DNA of 64,000 nt from Hetaerina americana (Eukaryota > Arthropoda > Insecta > Odonata > Calopterygidae), in NCBI GenBank assembly GCA_022747635.1, contig JAKTNV010000019.1, positions 9,673,501 to 9,737,500 of the forward strand, given 5' to 3'. Shown here piece by piece: positions 35,201 to 45,200 of this stretch; position 1 is the stretch's first letter, and each line of letters opens with the position of its first letter. A model generated the notes under the pieces. It had not been told where the DNA came from. It searched no databases and saw nothing but the letters and a program-made list of their open reading frames with translations. The translations under genes were made by a program, and so were the position numbers.

Positions 35201-35376
35201 AACATTTTACAAAGTTGCCTATGAAATGCAATTGGATCTGGTGATAGCTCATACGGATGGATAAGGGGGTAATTCATTCGCACATATAAAATGAAGTGCA
35301 TTGTTAACAATTACATAAAATATACACATAACCATAAAACATTAATCCGCATATATATATGGTGGTATCCGCATAA

Positions 35377-35377
<1 letters not shown>

Positions 35378-35436
<59 letters not shown>

Positions 35437-35666
35437 TCCTTCGAAATTACACGCTCTTCAGCGATACATAAAAACAGGTGAAGATTTTTAAAAACATATA
35501 AACACAAAAAAGGACACTCACATATGTAGTTTTGACGTTTTGACGGCACTTCCGTCGTCATCAGTTCCTGAATCATCACCTCCACCTCCTGATGACGACG
35601 GTCGAGCCGTCAAAACTACATATGTGAGGGTCCTTTCTTTATTTTTAAAAATCTACACCTGTGTTT

Positions 35667-35722
<56 letters not shown>
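35378..35722. repeat. Large palindrome with ribozyme-like arms between two (TA)n tracts
   Basis: A (TA)n run (35378-35432), a left arm to about 35563, a short centre, a right arm from about 35590, and a second (TA)n run (35672-35722). Read outward from the centre, both arms have CTGATGACGACGG, a CCGTC closing a 5-bp stem, then AAAAC and TACATATGTGAG, then GTCC, a T-rich stretch and an AATCT-CACCTGT segment. The CTGATGA-stem-AAAAC order resembles a hammerhead core with GAAA changed to AAAA. Confidence 0.75.
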
Positions 35723-35729
<7 letters not shown>

Positions 35730-36289
35730 AGGATTTCCTCCATCGAAATGAATAAGGGTCGACGAATAACAAGCTGTTTCAGTTTCCTCGGTGTCAAGTT
35801 TGTCTTCCGCTCTCCTCCCAGGCTGCCTGCCGTCACTTTCCCCGCCGACCCCTTCCCCCCTCCCCCCCTGCCACTTTCTTTCTTTTCCAATTCCAAAGTT
35901 TCTCTCGCACCGTCGTCTCACTCCTAATGGCCTCCCTCCCTCTCCCATCCCTCTCCATCCACGCTCTCCGTTCCCCGGCTGTTTCTTCGGCCCCGCGTCC
36001 CCTGACTCTAACGGCTCTTTCCCTCCACGTTCCCTCCCCACGCCTCTCTCTTAACTCTTACCACTTTAATTTTTTCCCCTCTCTCCTGCACGAGTACACA
36101 AACAACTTTCACGTAGTTTGCATTCTCGCCCACACACCTGGCTTAACTACTCAAGACTCACTTTTACTCGAGTTCAAAATTCAAAAGGTGAAGATTAAGC
36201 CTGAGTGCAATTAAAGAGGATTTCATTAAATAATCGGTTACGAAATGACGACCCCTAAAATACAACATCTTTAAAACATAAGCTCTTTT

Positions 36290-36356
<67 letters not shown>

Positions 36357-37142
36357 GAGGAAAAATTAGTGGCACTTTAACGGCAAAAAATGTTGATGAA
36401 CGGTATCCCACTCTGGTGCCTCATTAGCGAGCTAAATAGAGACACATCTGTCTCTCTCTCCTTCTCTCTCCCTCCGAATTATTCTAAACGGGGGTACTTT
36501 TCAGCAGTGGTTTATATTTCTTTCACTGCAGGGTAGATTTTTGCTCAGCTTCCACCGTCACGTTCCCGCGGCGAAAATAATATTCCTTTTAATTGCGAGT
36601 TATCAGTTTGCCCGTGTACGACCGGAAAGCGGAACAAATACTCGGAGGACAAATATTTATGGAGGACAAACATTATTACTAAAAACCTCGCACGGTCATC
36701 TTTACCCACCTTTTGTTATTTCATTAGACAATCAAATATATCTCCGCAATCATCATCCAGCCCGCAATGCCGACGAGCGCGGCGGATTGGTCAATCCCTA
36801 GATCGCTTTGGCGATGCCATCGCTTGGCCCCACCATTCTATCATTTTATTCCAGTACGGAGAGGAGGATTTGCAATTAGTATACTCGTACCACTAGAATT
36901 AATGAACTATTCCTCTCCGTTGGGAACATTGATCGTCTATCAAAATATTTAGAAAATTTTGACTATAAACTGTACAATCGGTCAGCCTAAGAAATTCGTT
37001 TAGTATTCCCTTTAAACCTTGCTCGTTTCAGAAAAGAATTATTAGAATTCATCTTCAAATATTCAAAGTTTAGCGTTTAGTTGTTACTGATATCACTACT
37101 TCAACTCTGCATACTAAGGCAAACTTAGCCAAATGAACAAAG
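35723..37142. other. Intergenic, no gene seen
   Basis: A C-rich strip at about 35.8-36.05 kb and a CT microsatellite. No recognisable domain. Confidence 0.4.
36291..36354. repeat. (CT)n microsatellite
   Basis: About 30 CT units without interruption. Confidence 0.95.
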
Positions 37143-37355
37143 GCTATAAGTTCCAAAGAAACTGCGGGAGATACCGCAACAGTAACTTTTTTAACGGAGT
37201 CATCCGCTAATGTGCATTTCAATGCAACAATTTCAGAGTGTAAAAATCATTCGCCTTGACTGGTACTCGAACCCAGATCCCGACCGGATATTGAGGGATC
37301 TGGGTTCGAGTCCCAGTCAAGGCGAATGATTTTTACACTCTGAAATTGTTGCATT
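37143..37355. repeat. SINE family 3 segment followed by a 61-bp-arm palindrome
   Basis: At 37150-37195 lies the GCGGGAGATACCGCA-containing segment that accompanies SINE family 3. At 37221-37281 and 37295-37355 are 61-bp arms that are reverse complements with one mismatch, around a 13-nt centre. Each arm carries the 3' half of the tRNA-like module: the B box GGTTCGAGTCC and CAGTCAAGGCGAATGATTTT. The A-box half is missing. Confidence 0.85.
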
Positions 37356-37914
37356 TAAAGGCTATAAGTGGTTATGGTAGCAATAGTCCAGCGACTTAAT
37401 GGTACGGTTTTAATGGATACTGACAAGAAGCACCGCATTCCTTCTAAGCCCAAGCTCATGCGGCAAAATATTCTTGAATTCAAAAAACTCAATTTATAGA
37501 TCTCTGTTTCCCACCTCCGTAATTTCATCTATCGTATAACGCCTATTCTGTTCCTCCCCCTTCCCCGTTTTCCCAGCCTCCCCCCACCTCTATCGCCATA
37601 TTCAGCATCCTGCTGCCCCTCCGTATCATCATCTAAGTAATGCTTTTCTCTCTATCCAATCCTTTAGTATATGATCTTAAGAAATCACGCTCAAGAGCCC
37701 TCACATCACATTCCCTTGAATTTAGCATTGCACTTCTTGAGCATAAATTAAAATTCAAACCCAAATATGCTCCAGGTACCGCGTGTGAGTTGATCACGCA
37801 AGTTCTACATATAATTGTATGCCTGATCATTTGACTGATATTTCAAAGCATTATCCATGGACACCATCGTCCACTATGGTTTCTGTTGTAATCAACCGAT
37901 TTCTAATAACTATA
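37356..37914. other. No feature seen
   Basis: Short open frames on both strands (37633-37834) mirror each other and have no recognisable similarity. Confidence 0.35.
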
Positions 37915-39494
37915 CGTTTCCGCACCGTACATAGCTACGCTCCATATCAAAGTTTTTACGAGTCTTTTCTTAATATCCTTACTCAACGTCCCTGTCATCA
38001 ACTCCCTCCTCCTTGTGAAAGCCTCTTTGCCTAGCGCAATTCTTATCCTTAAATCCCTACTACTTTGACCATGTTGGTCCACAACACTTCCAAGATACGT
38101 AAACTGCTCTACCTGCTCTAGTTTTTGCCCTCCTATTTTAATGTTTAGCTTAGCCTTTTTCTTTCTGGACAGTCGCATAAACTTTATTTTATTAACATTG
38201 ATTTTCATCCCATACCTATCGCACTGAATTGCCAATTCACTCAGCAATGCTTGCAACCCCTTGGCTAACTGACAAACTAAAGCTTGGTCATCAACGAACC
38301 TAACTGATTTAATGAATTCCACGCCCAGTTTCATTCCTACCTCCATTTCTTCCCATGCCTCTTTAATCATTTCCTCTGCATACAGGTTGAACAGCAACGG
38401 TGATAATGGGCATCCCTGCCTTACACCTCTTCCAAACACTGCCCATCCGGACTCCCCGTTCCCCACTCGCAACTGAGAAGTCTGAGACATGTACAGGTTG
38501 CCGATTAGCCTCCTGTACCTCCAATCTATTCCTATTTTCTGCAATATACTCATTAGCTTTTCCCAATTCACTCTATCAAACGCTTTTTCGAAATCTACGA
38601 AACAGGCAAATACCTCCTGGTTGTGTTCTATATTCCTCTCGATTAATAATCTCATTACTGCCATGGCATCACGCGTACCTCTCTCCTTCCTAAACCCAAA
38701 CTGACCATCCCCTAAGTATTAATTAAAAATAGCAATTTTCCACAAAAATATTTTTTTGCAAAATTGCTATTTTTAATTAATCATGATATTCCACCATATC
38801 ACGCCTGAAACGTCTCTTTTTATCCCCTAAGTAATCATTTGCCCTACTCTCTATCCTTTTGCTAATTATCCTTAGAACAACTTTAGCCGCGTGGGATATC
38901 GAACTTATTGTCCTGTAGTCCTCACATGACGTAGCCTTTACCTTTTTCGGAATAGGAACTAACAGTGATCTCACAAAGTCTTCCGGCCAGATTCCTTCCT
39001 CATAGATACTACGAATCAGCCCATATAGCCTCATCCTCCCAAATTCTCCTAAACATTTCAATAGTTCCGCCGGAATGTGCTCCACCCCCACGGCCTTATT
39101 CAGTTTCATCTCCCTCAATGACCTTTCTATTTAATCGTCGAGTATACCTGGACCTAAGCTATCTTCCTCTACGTTATGTTCCTTTCTATATCCAACTATT
39201 AAGTCGAAGTTCTTTACCATACAGTTCTTCTATATATTCTTTCCATCTCTCTTGGACCTTTCCTGCGTCAACTATTATCTTACCAGCCGTATTTCTAACT
39301 GTTAGTATAGATCTTCCTTTTTTACCTCCCGATAAAGATTTACCTTTGCTGTACAGCGCACCAATTTTACCCTTCCTCTGCAAACTTTCCATATCCTTTC
39401 AATGCGTCTTTCCCCATGCTTCTTTTGCTTTATTTCTTGCCAGTCTCAATTTATTGTTTAACTCTTTGTACTTCATTTTGTCTATCTCTGTGTT
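37915..39494 (-). mobile_element. RTE-like LINE copy, truncated at both ends
   Basis: The minus-strand copy covers the RTE-like LINE from a segment upstream of RT (EIDKMKYKELNNKLRLARNK near 39490) to YGAET near 37920. It lacks the C-terminal domain and 3' UTR. It begins exactly at a (TA)n tract and contains a 103-bp hairpin-bearing insertion at 38719-38821. Confidence 0.85.
37915..39494 (-). pseudogene. RTE-like reverse transcriptase, interrupted
   Basis: Open pieces, in order: the pre-RT linker (39392-39186), the fingers with LLVPIPKKVKATSCEDYR (39118-38834), then, after the insertion, the palm CFVDFEKAFDRVNW and RQGCPLSPLLFNLY and the active-site segment (38664-37915). The active site reads FVDDQ where the 10.3-kb copy has FADDQ; the two aspartates are kept. 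The long palm frame (about 250 codons) is unbroken, so this copy is younger than the other relics. Confidence 0.85.
38719..38821. mobile_element. 103-bp insertion with 21-bp inverted repeat, 12-bp target duplication
   Basis: The LINE sequence is interrupted between two exact copies of ATCCCCTAAGTA (38707-38718 and 38822-38833); the homologous site near 47170 has a single uninterrupted ATCCCCTAAGTA. The insert begins with a perfect 21-bp inverted repeat (38719-38739 and 38760-38780, starting TTAATTAAAAATAGC), then 41 bp of non-repeated sequence. The family is unknown. Confidence 0.75.
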
Positions 39495-39514
39495 TACAAT
39501 ATATATATATATAC

Positions 39515-39563
<49 letters not shown>

Positions 39564-39588
39564 TTTATATATATATATATATATATAT

Positions 39589-39640
<52 letters not shown>
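39495..39640. repeat. (TA)n microsatellite
   Basis: A long AT tract with occasional ACATTT interruptions. The RTE-like copy begins at its left edge and a mariner has inserted at its right edge. Confidence 0.95.
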
Positions 39641-39643
<3 letters not shown>

Positions 39644-40558
39644 GGTTCGTCCGGAAAATAAGTGTACTGAGCTATGGAAAAAAAAATTATTACACTTTTA
39701 CATATCTTAAGCTAATATTCCTCAAAATAGGACCCTTGTGAGTCGATACACTTGTTCCAGCGGCGTTCCCATTCCTGGAACGCTCCCGCGAACGCATCAT
39801 CGGGAACCTCTCGAAGACACGTCGTCACGGCCTCTTTGACGGCGTCCAAAGTCCCGTATCGCGTTCCTTTCAAACTCCTCTTTATCCTCGGGAACAGGAA
39901 GAAGTCCGGTGGTGCCAAGTCCGGGCTGTAGGGCGGGTGCGGCAGCGTTGCCACGCCGTGCTTGGCCAAGAAGTCCGACACGACAAGCGCGGTGTGAGAC
40001 GGCGCATTGTCGTGATGCAGCCGCCAGATGTTTTTGATCGCTGGCCGGACGCGGGCGACTCGTTTTCGAAGATTACACTGCTCTGCTATCATCCGAACAC
40101 TAAGACGACGATCAGAGTTCAGTACATCGCGAACTTTTCGCACATTTTCGTCGGTGAATGTCGTTGAGGGGCGTCCAGGCCGTGGTTCGTCGTCGACCTC
40201 TTCTCTGCCCTCCACGAACATCTTGTGCCACCGAAAGATCATGTTTCTGGACATGGCTGACTCCCCGTAAGCCTGGTTAATCATACCGACAGTTTCGGTA
40301 GACGATTTCCCAAGCTTTACCGCAAATTTGATGGAATAACGCTGCTCCAAAAACTTCGGCATCGCGTTCCGTGACGTGGGTCGAGCGTGGAGGTTCGCGT
40401 TAACAGAGCTCCTCACTACACCACAGCTCAGAGCCGACTGCCTTTTTCAGCGTCGCTTGCCAACATACCCCCCTCCAATCGCAGCTCGTCAGAGCGGTGC
40501 TGGGCGCGCCTGGAGCGGCGGGAAAAAATCAGTACACTTATTTTCTGGACGAACCCTG
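39641..40558 (-). mobile_element. Mariner with in-frame internal deletion
   Basis: 918 bp bounded by inverted repeats of about 30 bp (CAGGGTTCGTCCGGAAAATA on the left, CAGGGTTCGTCCAGAAAATA from the right end inward) and TA on both sides. It inserted at the end of a (TA)n tract. The two ends differ at only one of the first 30 positions, which indicates a recent or well-conserved copy. Confidence 0.9.
39712..40362 (-). CDS. Mariner transposase lacking its first catalytic domain part
   Basis: 216 codons from the ATG at 40362 (start MPKFLEQRYSIKF, as in related mariners; in-frame codons farther upstream are probably 5' UTR). The DNA-binding half, with both helix-turn-helix segments and GRPSTTFTDE, is complete. 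About 130 residues are then missing relative to the 41.1-kb transposase, including the GDETW aspartate. The frame resumes at RVARVRPAIKN and runs through HHDNAPSH, YSPDLAPPDFFLFP and the usual YFEEY end. Two of the three catalytic aspartates remain, so it cannot cut DNA, but it could still bind transposon ends. That the deletion preserved the frame is seen directly; a regulatory role is speculation. Confidence 0.85.
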   Translation of the reverse strand: MPKFLEQRYSIKFAVKLGKSSTETVGMINQAYGESAMSRNMIFRWHKMFVEGREEVDDEPRPGRPSTTFTDENVRKVRDVLNSDRRLSVRMIAEQCNLRKRVARVRPAIKNIWRLHHDNAPSHTALVVSDFLAKHGVATLPHPPYSPDLAPPDFFLFPRIKRSLKGTRYGTLDAVKEAVTTCLREVPDDAFAGAFQEWERRWNKCIDSQGSYFEEY

Positions 40559-40907
40559 TATATATATAATCATGTACTATACCTGTATTTACTTGAGCAA
40601 TACAGAGGGATACATAGTAGTGCCAAGAATAAAGTGTAACTGGAGTGAACATTTGGCTTTCAGTTCATTAAAGAAGCATAGGAAATGATGACGAAGTGAT
40701 GTCTACATGTGCTAATTTTCCTTTCTAATGAATTATAGGGCTCTACCTGCAGATATCAGAAAAAAACATGGACCGATTTTGTAACTTTTATGAAGAGAGA
40801 AACGGAGCATATTCAGAGGTCTAAAGCAACCGCTTGGGGTATTGCCTTTTCAGGAATGTTGGAAGGTGTGTCCTATATCTTGAAACAAACTTCATACGGA
40901 GTATATA
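40559..40907. other. No feature seen
   Basis: Spacer between two mariner insertions, AT-rich, with no recognisable frame. Confidence 0.4.
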
Positions 40908-42232
40908 CAGGATTGCGGACCCAAAAGTGGTAGGACTGATTTTCTCTGGCGCGAACGAAGCGGTGAAGGGGGGTCTGCCTGGCAGGGTAAGGTGGAGGGG
41001 GCTCTTAGCATCAAACCGACGCCAACCTCAGTCACCTACGGGCTGTCGTTGAGTGAGGACACCGTTTTTAGTGAAGCAAGTTTTTTGTCGGCGTCGAAAA
41101 ACAAAATGAATCTGAATTTAGATCAACGTTATTCCGTGAAGTTTTGTGCGAAACTCGAGAAGTCGGCAACTGGATATCTCAACCTCGATATGATCAAGCA
41201 GGCTTATGGGGACACTGCCTTAAGCTGTTACACAGTATTTGAGTGGCACAAGTTGTTTAAAGAGGGTAGGGAGCTCATTGAAGACGACCATTGCTCCAGA
41301 CGGCCGTCGACGGCAAGAACCGACACGAATGTGGACAGAGTGAGGACACTGCTGATCACAGACCGACACCTAACCAGTGAAGAAATTGCAGACCAGTTGG
41401 GTCTGTCTGCATCCAACGTCCAACGCATTATTTCACAGGATTTGGCCATGCGCAAGGTGTGCGCCAAGATGGTGCCGAAAATTCTGAGTGTCGACCAACA
41501 GGCAACGCGTGTGCGCATTTCCGAAGAAGTGTTAGCCAATTTGCACCGAGATGAAAATTGTTTGGACAATGTGATAACTGGTGATGAAACATGGGTTTTT
41601 CAATATGACCCCGAAACGAAAAGACAATCCGCGGAATGGCACACTTCCGCGTCCCCACGTCCAAAAAAGGCTCGCATGAGCAAATCAAAAATCAAAACGA
41701 TATTGATTGTGTTTTTCGACTGTCATGGAGTGGTTCACAAGAAGTTCGTCCCACCAGGGGAGACTGTGAATGCGAACTTTTACGTGCAGGTGCTCACCCG
41801 CCTCCGAGAACGCGTGAAAAGAGTCCGAACGGCCATCGCAAACTGCTGGGTGCTTCATCATGACAACGCGCCGTGCCATGGCGCGCTCGTCGTCAGACAG
41901 CTCCTGGCCAAATACGGCGTTGCCACGTTGCCGCACCCGCCCTATTTTTCCGATGTGGCACCACCCGACTTCTTCTTCTTCCCCCTGATGAAAAGACAGC
42001 TCAAGGGACCACGTTTTGACTCGATAAAGGCCGTTCAAGAGGCTTCGACGAGGGTCATCAATGGCATCCCCAAAGAAAATTTCCAGCGGGCGTACGGGGA
42101 ATGGGAGCAACGTTATACTAAGTGTGTAGCAGCTCAAGGAGCATACTTTGAAGATTATTAAGTCGATGTAAGTATATCGCCAATAAAATACTGGTAAAAA
42201 AATCAGTCCTACCACTTTTGGGTGCAACCCTG
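40908..42232 (+). mobile_element. Mariner transposon, apparently complete
   Basis: 1325 bp with inverted ends (left CAGGATTGCGGACCCAAAAG, right, read inward, CAGGGTTGCACCCAAAAGTG) that share CCCAAAAGTGGTAGGACTGA. TA flanks both sides. The transposase frame is open. Length, target site and layout are those of a whole mariner. The ends differ at a few positions outside the shared core. Confidence 0.92.
41106..42161 (+). CDS. Mariner transposase, DD34D, intact
   Basis: 351 residues from the ATG at 41106, chosen because MNLNLDQRYSVKF aligns with the starts of the 40.4- and 57.2-kb relatives; the open frame upstream to 40992 has no family match. The N-terminal half carries two helix-turn-helix segments (around LEKSATGYLNLDMIKQAY and LTSEEIADQLGLS) with GRPSTAR-like RRPSTAR between them. 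Catalytic residues: the aspartate of GDETWVF, that of HHDNAP, and that of PPDFFFFP, with 34 residues between the last two, the DD34D spacing of mariners. The protein binds the inverted ends and moves the element by cut and paste into TA. No stop or frame break is visible. SDVAPPD stands in place of the commoner SPDLAPPD, a possible weakening change. Confidence 0.92.
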   Translation: MNLNLDQRYSVKFCAKLEKSATGYLNLDMIKQAYGDTALSCYTVFEWHKLFKEGRELIEDDHCSRRPSTARTDTNVDRVRTLLITDRHLTSEEIADQLGLSASNVQRIISQDLAMRKVCAKMVPKILSVDQQATRVRISEEVLANLHRDENCLDNVITGDETWVFQYDPETKRQSAEWHTSASPRPKKARMSKSKIKTILIVFFDCHGVVHKKFVPPGETVNANFYVQVLTRLRERVKRVRTAIANCWVLHHDNAPCHGALVVRQLLAKYGVATLPHPPYFSDVAPPDFFFFPLMKRQLKGPRFDSIKAVQEASTRVINGIPKENFQRAYGEWEQRYTKCVAAQGAYFEDY

Positions 42233-45200
42233 TAGATATCCTGAGTCTGTGGCCCGAGCACAAGGGTAAAATATGTAGTAGAGGTAAGGGAGCTACGATG
42301 TCTGTAGAGGCTTGTAGATTTTAAACTAAAATGGGTAAGAGGGTTGAATTTCCAAAAACACTCTTTAAAAGTGGCATCTTTGAAATTAGCTGTATAAGTC
42401 GCGTTAGATGACTGAGGAGCCTTTTATATTCTGTCATTTTTTGCTAGTTACCTGGCTACTCTACATGGGTTATTAACTCGTATAGAATCGCCAACCAGCC
42501 GTAATTATCGCCTAATATAATGGTGCTTGGCTGGAAATTACCCAAAAGATATTAAAAACATAGATCATCCCACTGTAGCACAATTGATTATGCTTTAGTC
42601 AAATTTAACTTTAAAAGAGGAAATATAGACATATTTGCAGCTTAATATTTGACTGATAACCTTCGTAAGAACAGGGAAAATGAATCACCGCAGGGGAATA
42701 AATGTCAATATCATAAGCATGACAATTTCAGCTTAAACTGCTAAATACTTCGCCTTTCCTTAATCTCCTTCACAAATCGATGCACGTTTTTCTGAAACTG
42801 TTTTAATTGCGAATGAAAACAGTTCGATCGGCACAATAACAGCCTTGTCTATCAGTGCTCTTGTGCTGAGAAAATTTGAAATGCCATCAATGATGAAAGC
42901 TTTGCTAATCTTTGGCGGAAGTTGAAGTTCTTGGAAAGGCGCTTCCAATAATAAGATATTTTATATCCAGAGTTCATGATAATTTGCCAAAGCGACACAC
43001 TATTTATTTATTCTATTCCTTTATTTAAGTGAAATGAATCCAAAAAAATTAAATTGTGTTAAGCGTAACAGCCTATAGCCACAATCCGAATAACCCATTT
43101 AATAGTAATAAAAAAAATTTACGTTATTCTACCCACGAAACAAGGAAATTAAATTTGCAAGATATTTGAACATTTTAGGGTAAAGCCGACGAAAAGATTG
43201 AAGTGACGGCAAACACGGGACACTCGGTCGTTATTCCAGATATGTTTTATCGCGCTTCATTTCATTGAAATGTTTGTATAATGAAAGTAAGATAAAAATC
43301 CTCCGGAGAGGTTCCGAGGTATCCAGTTCAAAGTACCTGCTGTAGTCCTATGTAAATGGAATCCAATCAAAAGGCAATATAATTAAGAACATTAAGAGCA
43401 ATCCCTGTAATTGCCTATCTCAATTTTCCCCGAGGATTAATTCTTCCCTGGCTCGTGGACCCACCGCGTTCTCCAGCGAGTACTCTCTTCAGTGCAGGAG
43501 TGGGGGGGGGGGTAATGAGATGGGAGGATTGCAATTATAAGAAAGGAGAGCATTACTGCGAGAGGCAATTTGTTCATCTTCAATTTCTGAGATGGCATTA
43601 ATACTGCATTCAGCGAAGAGATGAGCTAAAGGCCCCGAGCCGCAGTCGGTGGCTTGCTACTTTTGATTTGATACCTGGTCCATGAGGAGCGGCGTGAATT
43701 AATCTTAGGGGCAAACAACAGCCATGGAATTAAAGTGCTCGCTCGCTACCTGGAGGAGGAGAGTATTTTTCCGCATACAGTCTCCCCCAACACGCCTCCA
43801 GCTCGGTTGTATCCCATAATCCCCCATTGGTTTAGTTAGCCATCCCGCACCATTGAAGGGTTCCGCAGCGAAGACAGCGCTATCTTTCGGGGGAAACTGT
43901 TAATCCCAGCGACCTTCCTCCTACCGACCCCGCTCATCGCTCTCCACGGGTTGCGCGGCGGGGTCGCCCGGGGACATTCGTAAACCACCGCCCCCGCCTC
44001 CGGACCTTCTCGTTCGTCCACGCCGTCCAATCCTCAGCCCCTCCTCACCTTCCCTTCCTCACCTTCCCCTCTTCCCCACACCACCACTCCAACGTCCACC
44101 TATTTACATTCGATCCAGAGGCCTTTTTATTTTCGACAAATCTTGTTTTATCCCCGAGGGAGCCGCGGGACAAACGTGCAAATAGAACCGGTGTAACCTT
44201 TTCCTACCATTCGTCACGGTGGGAGTGTGGCATGCATTGATTAAATGTGGTTACCCGGAAGCAATGTTGATCTTAAAATTTTCTAGATGGAAAAATCGAT
44301 TCTATGCACACTTTCGTTGTGCCGAGTAGCCGCTTAGCATCCGATCAGTATGCATGTCAATGAATTGGGCAACGAAATGTTTCGGGAGAAAGGCTCATAC
44401 GACCATTTTTGCTTAAATGGAAGACTTTCTGGCATAAAAATAAAAAACTCCAACACATAAATTGTATACAATTACTTCGAGTCCAGTTGTGCACCTGAGG
44501 TATGTGAAAGGTTTTCCAAGGAGTTATTTTCTTTGAATAAATTGCTTCCTTTAGTTTGAAAATTTGCATTAGTTTTCATTTAAGAACTATTTTTCCCAAG
44601 TTAATTATTAACACTCTCTTAATTTAAACTGATATTTTTGTTTGATAACTGTTGATTTCTGTACGTAAGTATACGGATCTCGATTGGAGTCATATGTGAT
44701 TAAGAACTTCGGGAAAATAATGTAAATTAGGCAATAAAATTCGATGTCCTTAAATTTCAAAGTCAGTTTCTATTGTATTACACGTGAGTGCCAAAATTTC
44801 ATTTTGCGCTTGGAATTGTCAACACACACAATCCCTATTATCATGCATATTATATTGCTAATTGTTACAAGCTTATTTAGTCTAATTATATTTCGCGCGG
44901 TTGAAATGTGTTGAAAAAGAAAGCAAGGGAGTAGACGAAAGATGAACCCTCAAGTTTTGAATATTTCCTGTGAACTAAGCAAACACTTCCACCTTCCTTT
45001 TCATGCGTGGCTGTGTGGTGGTATGTCAGCCTCGTGTGCAAAACCGTTGGCTGTCCTAGAATCCGTTTGGGAATCTCGACGCCTCTGGAAATCCCCAAAT
45101 AAAAGGGAAACAGTATGATTCGAAAATTGAGAAGCATCACATTGAACAGAAATCAGCTCATTGAATCGACGCACGAAGGGACCATTTGTGGGCCAGCGGA

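Noticed and set aside
40992..41105. N-terminal 38-codon extension of the intact mariner transposase
   Set aside because: Related transposases begin at the MNLNLDQ-type methionine. The extension has no counterpart in the 40.4- and 57.2-kb copies and is better taken as 5' UTR.
41685..42263. 192-codon minus-strand frame
   Set aside because: Antisense shadow of the intact mariner transposase.
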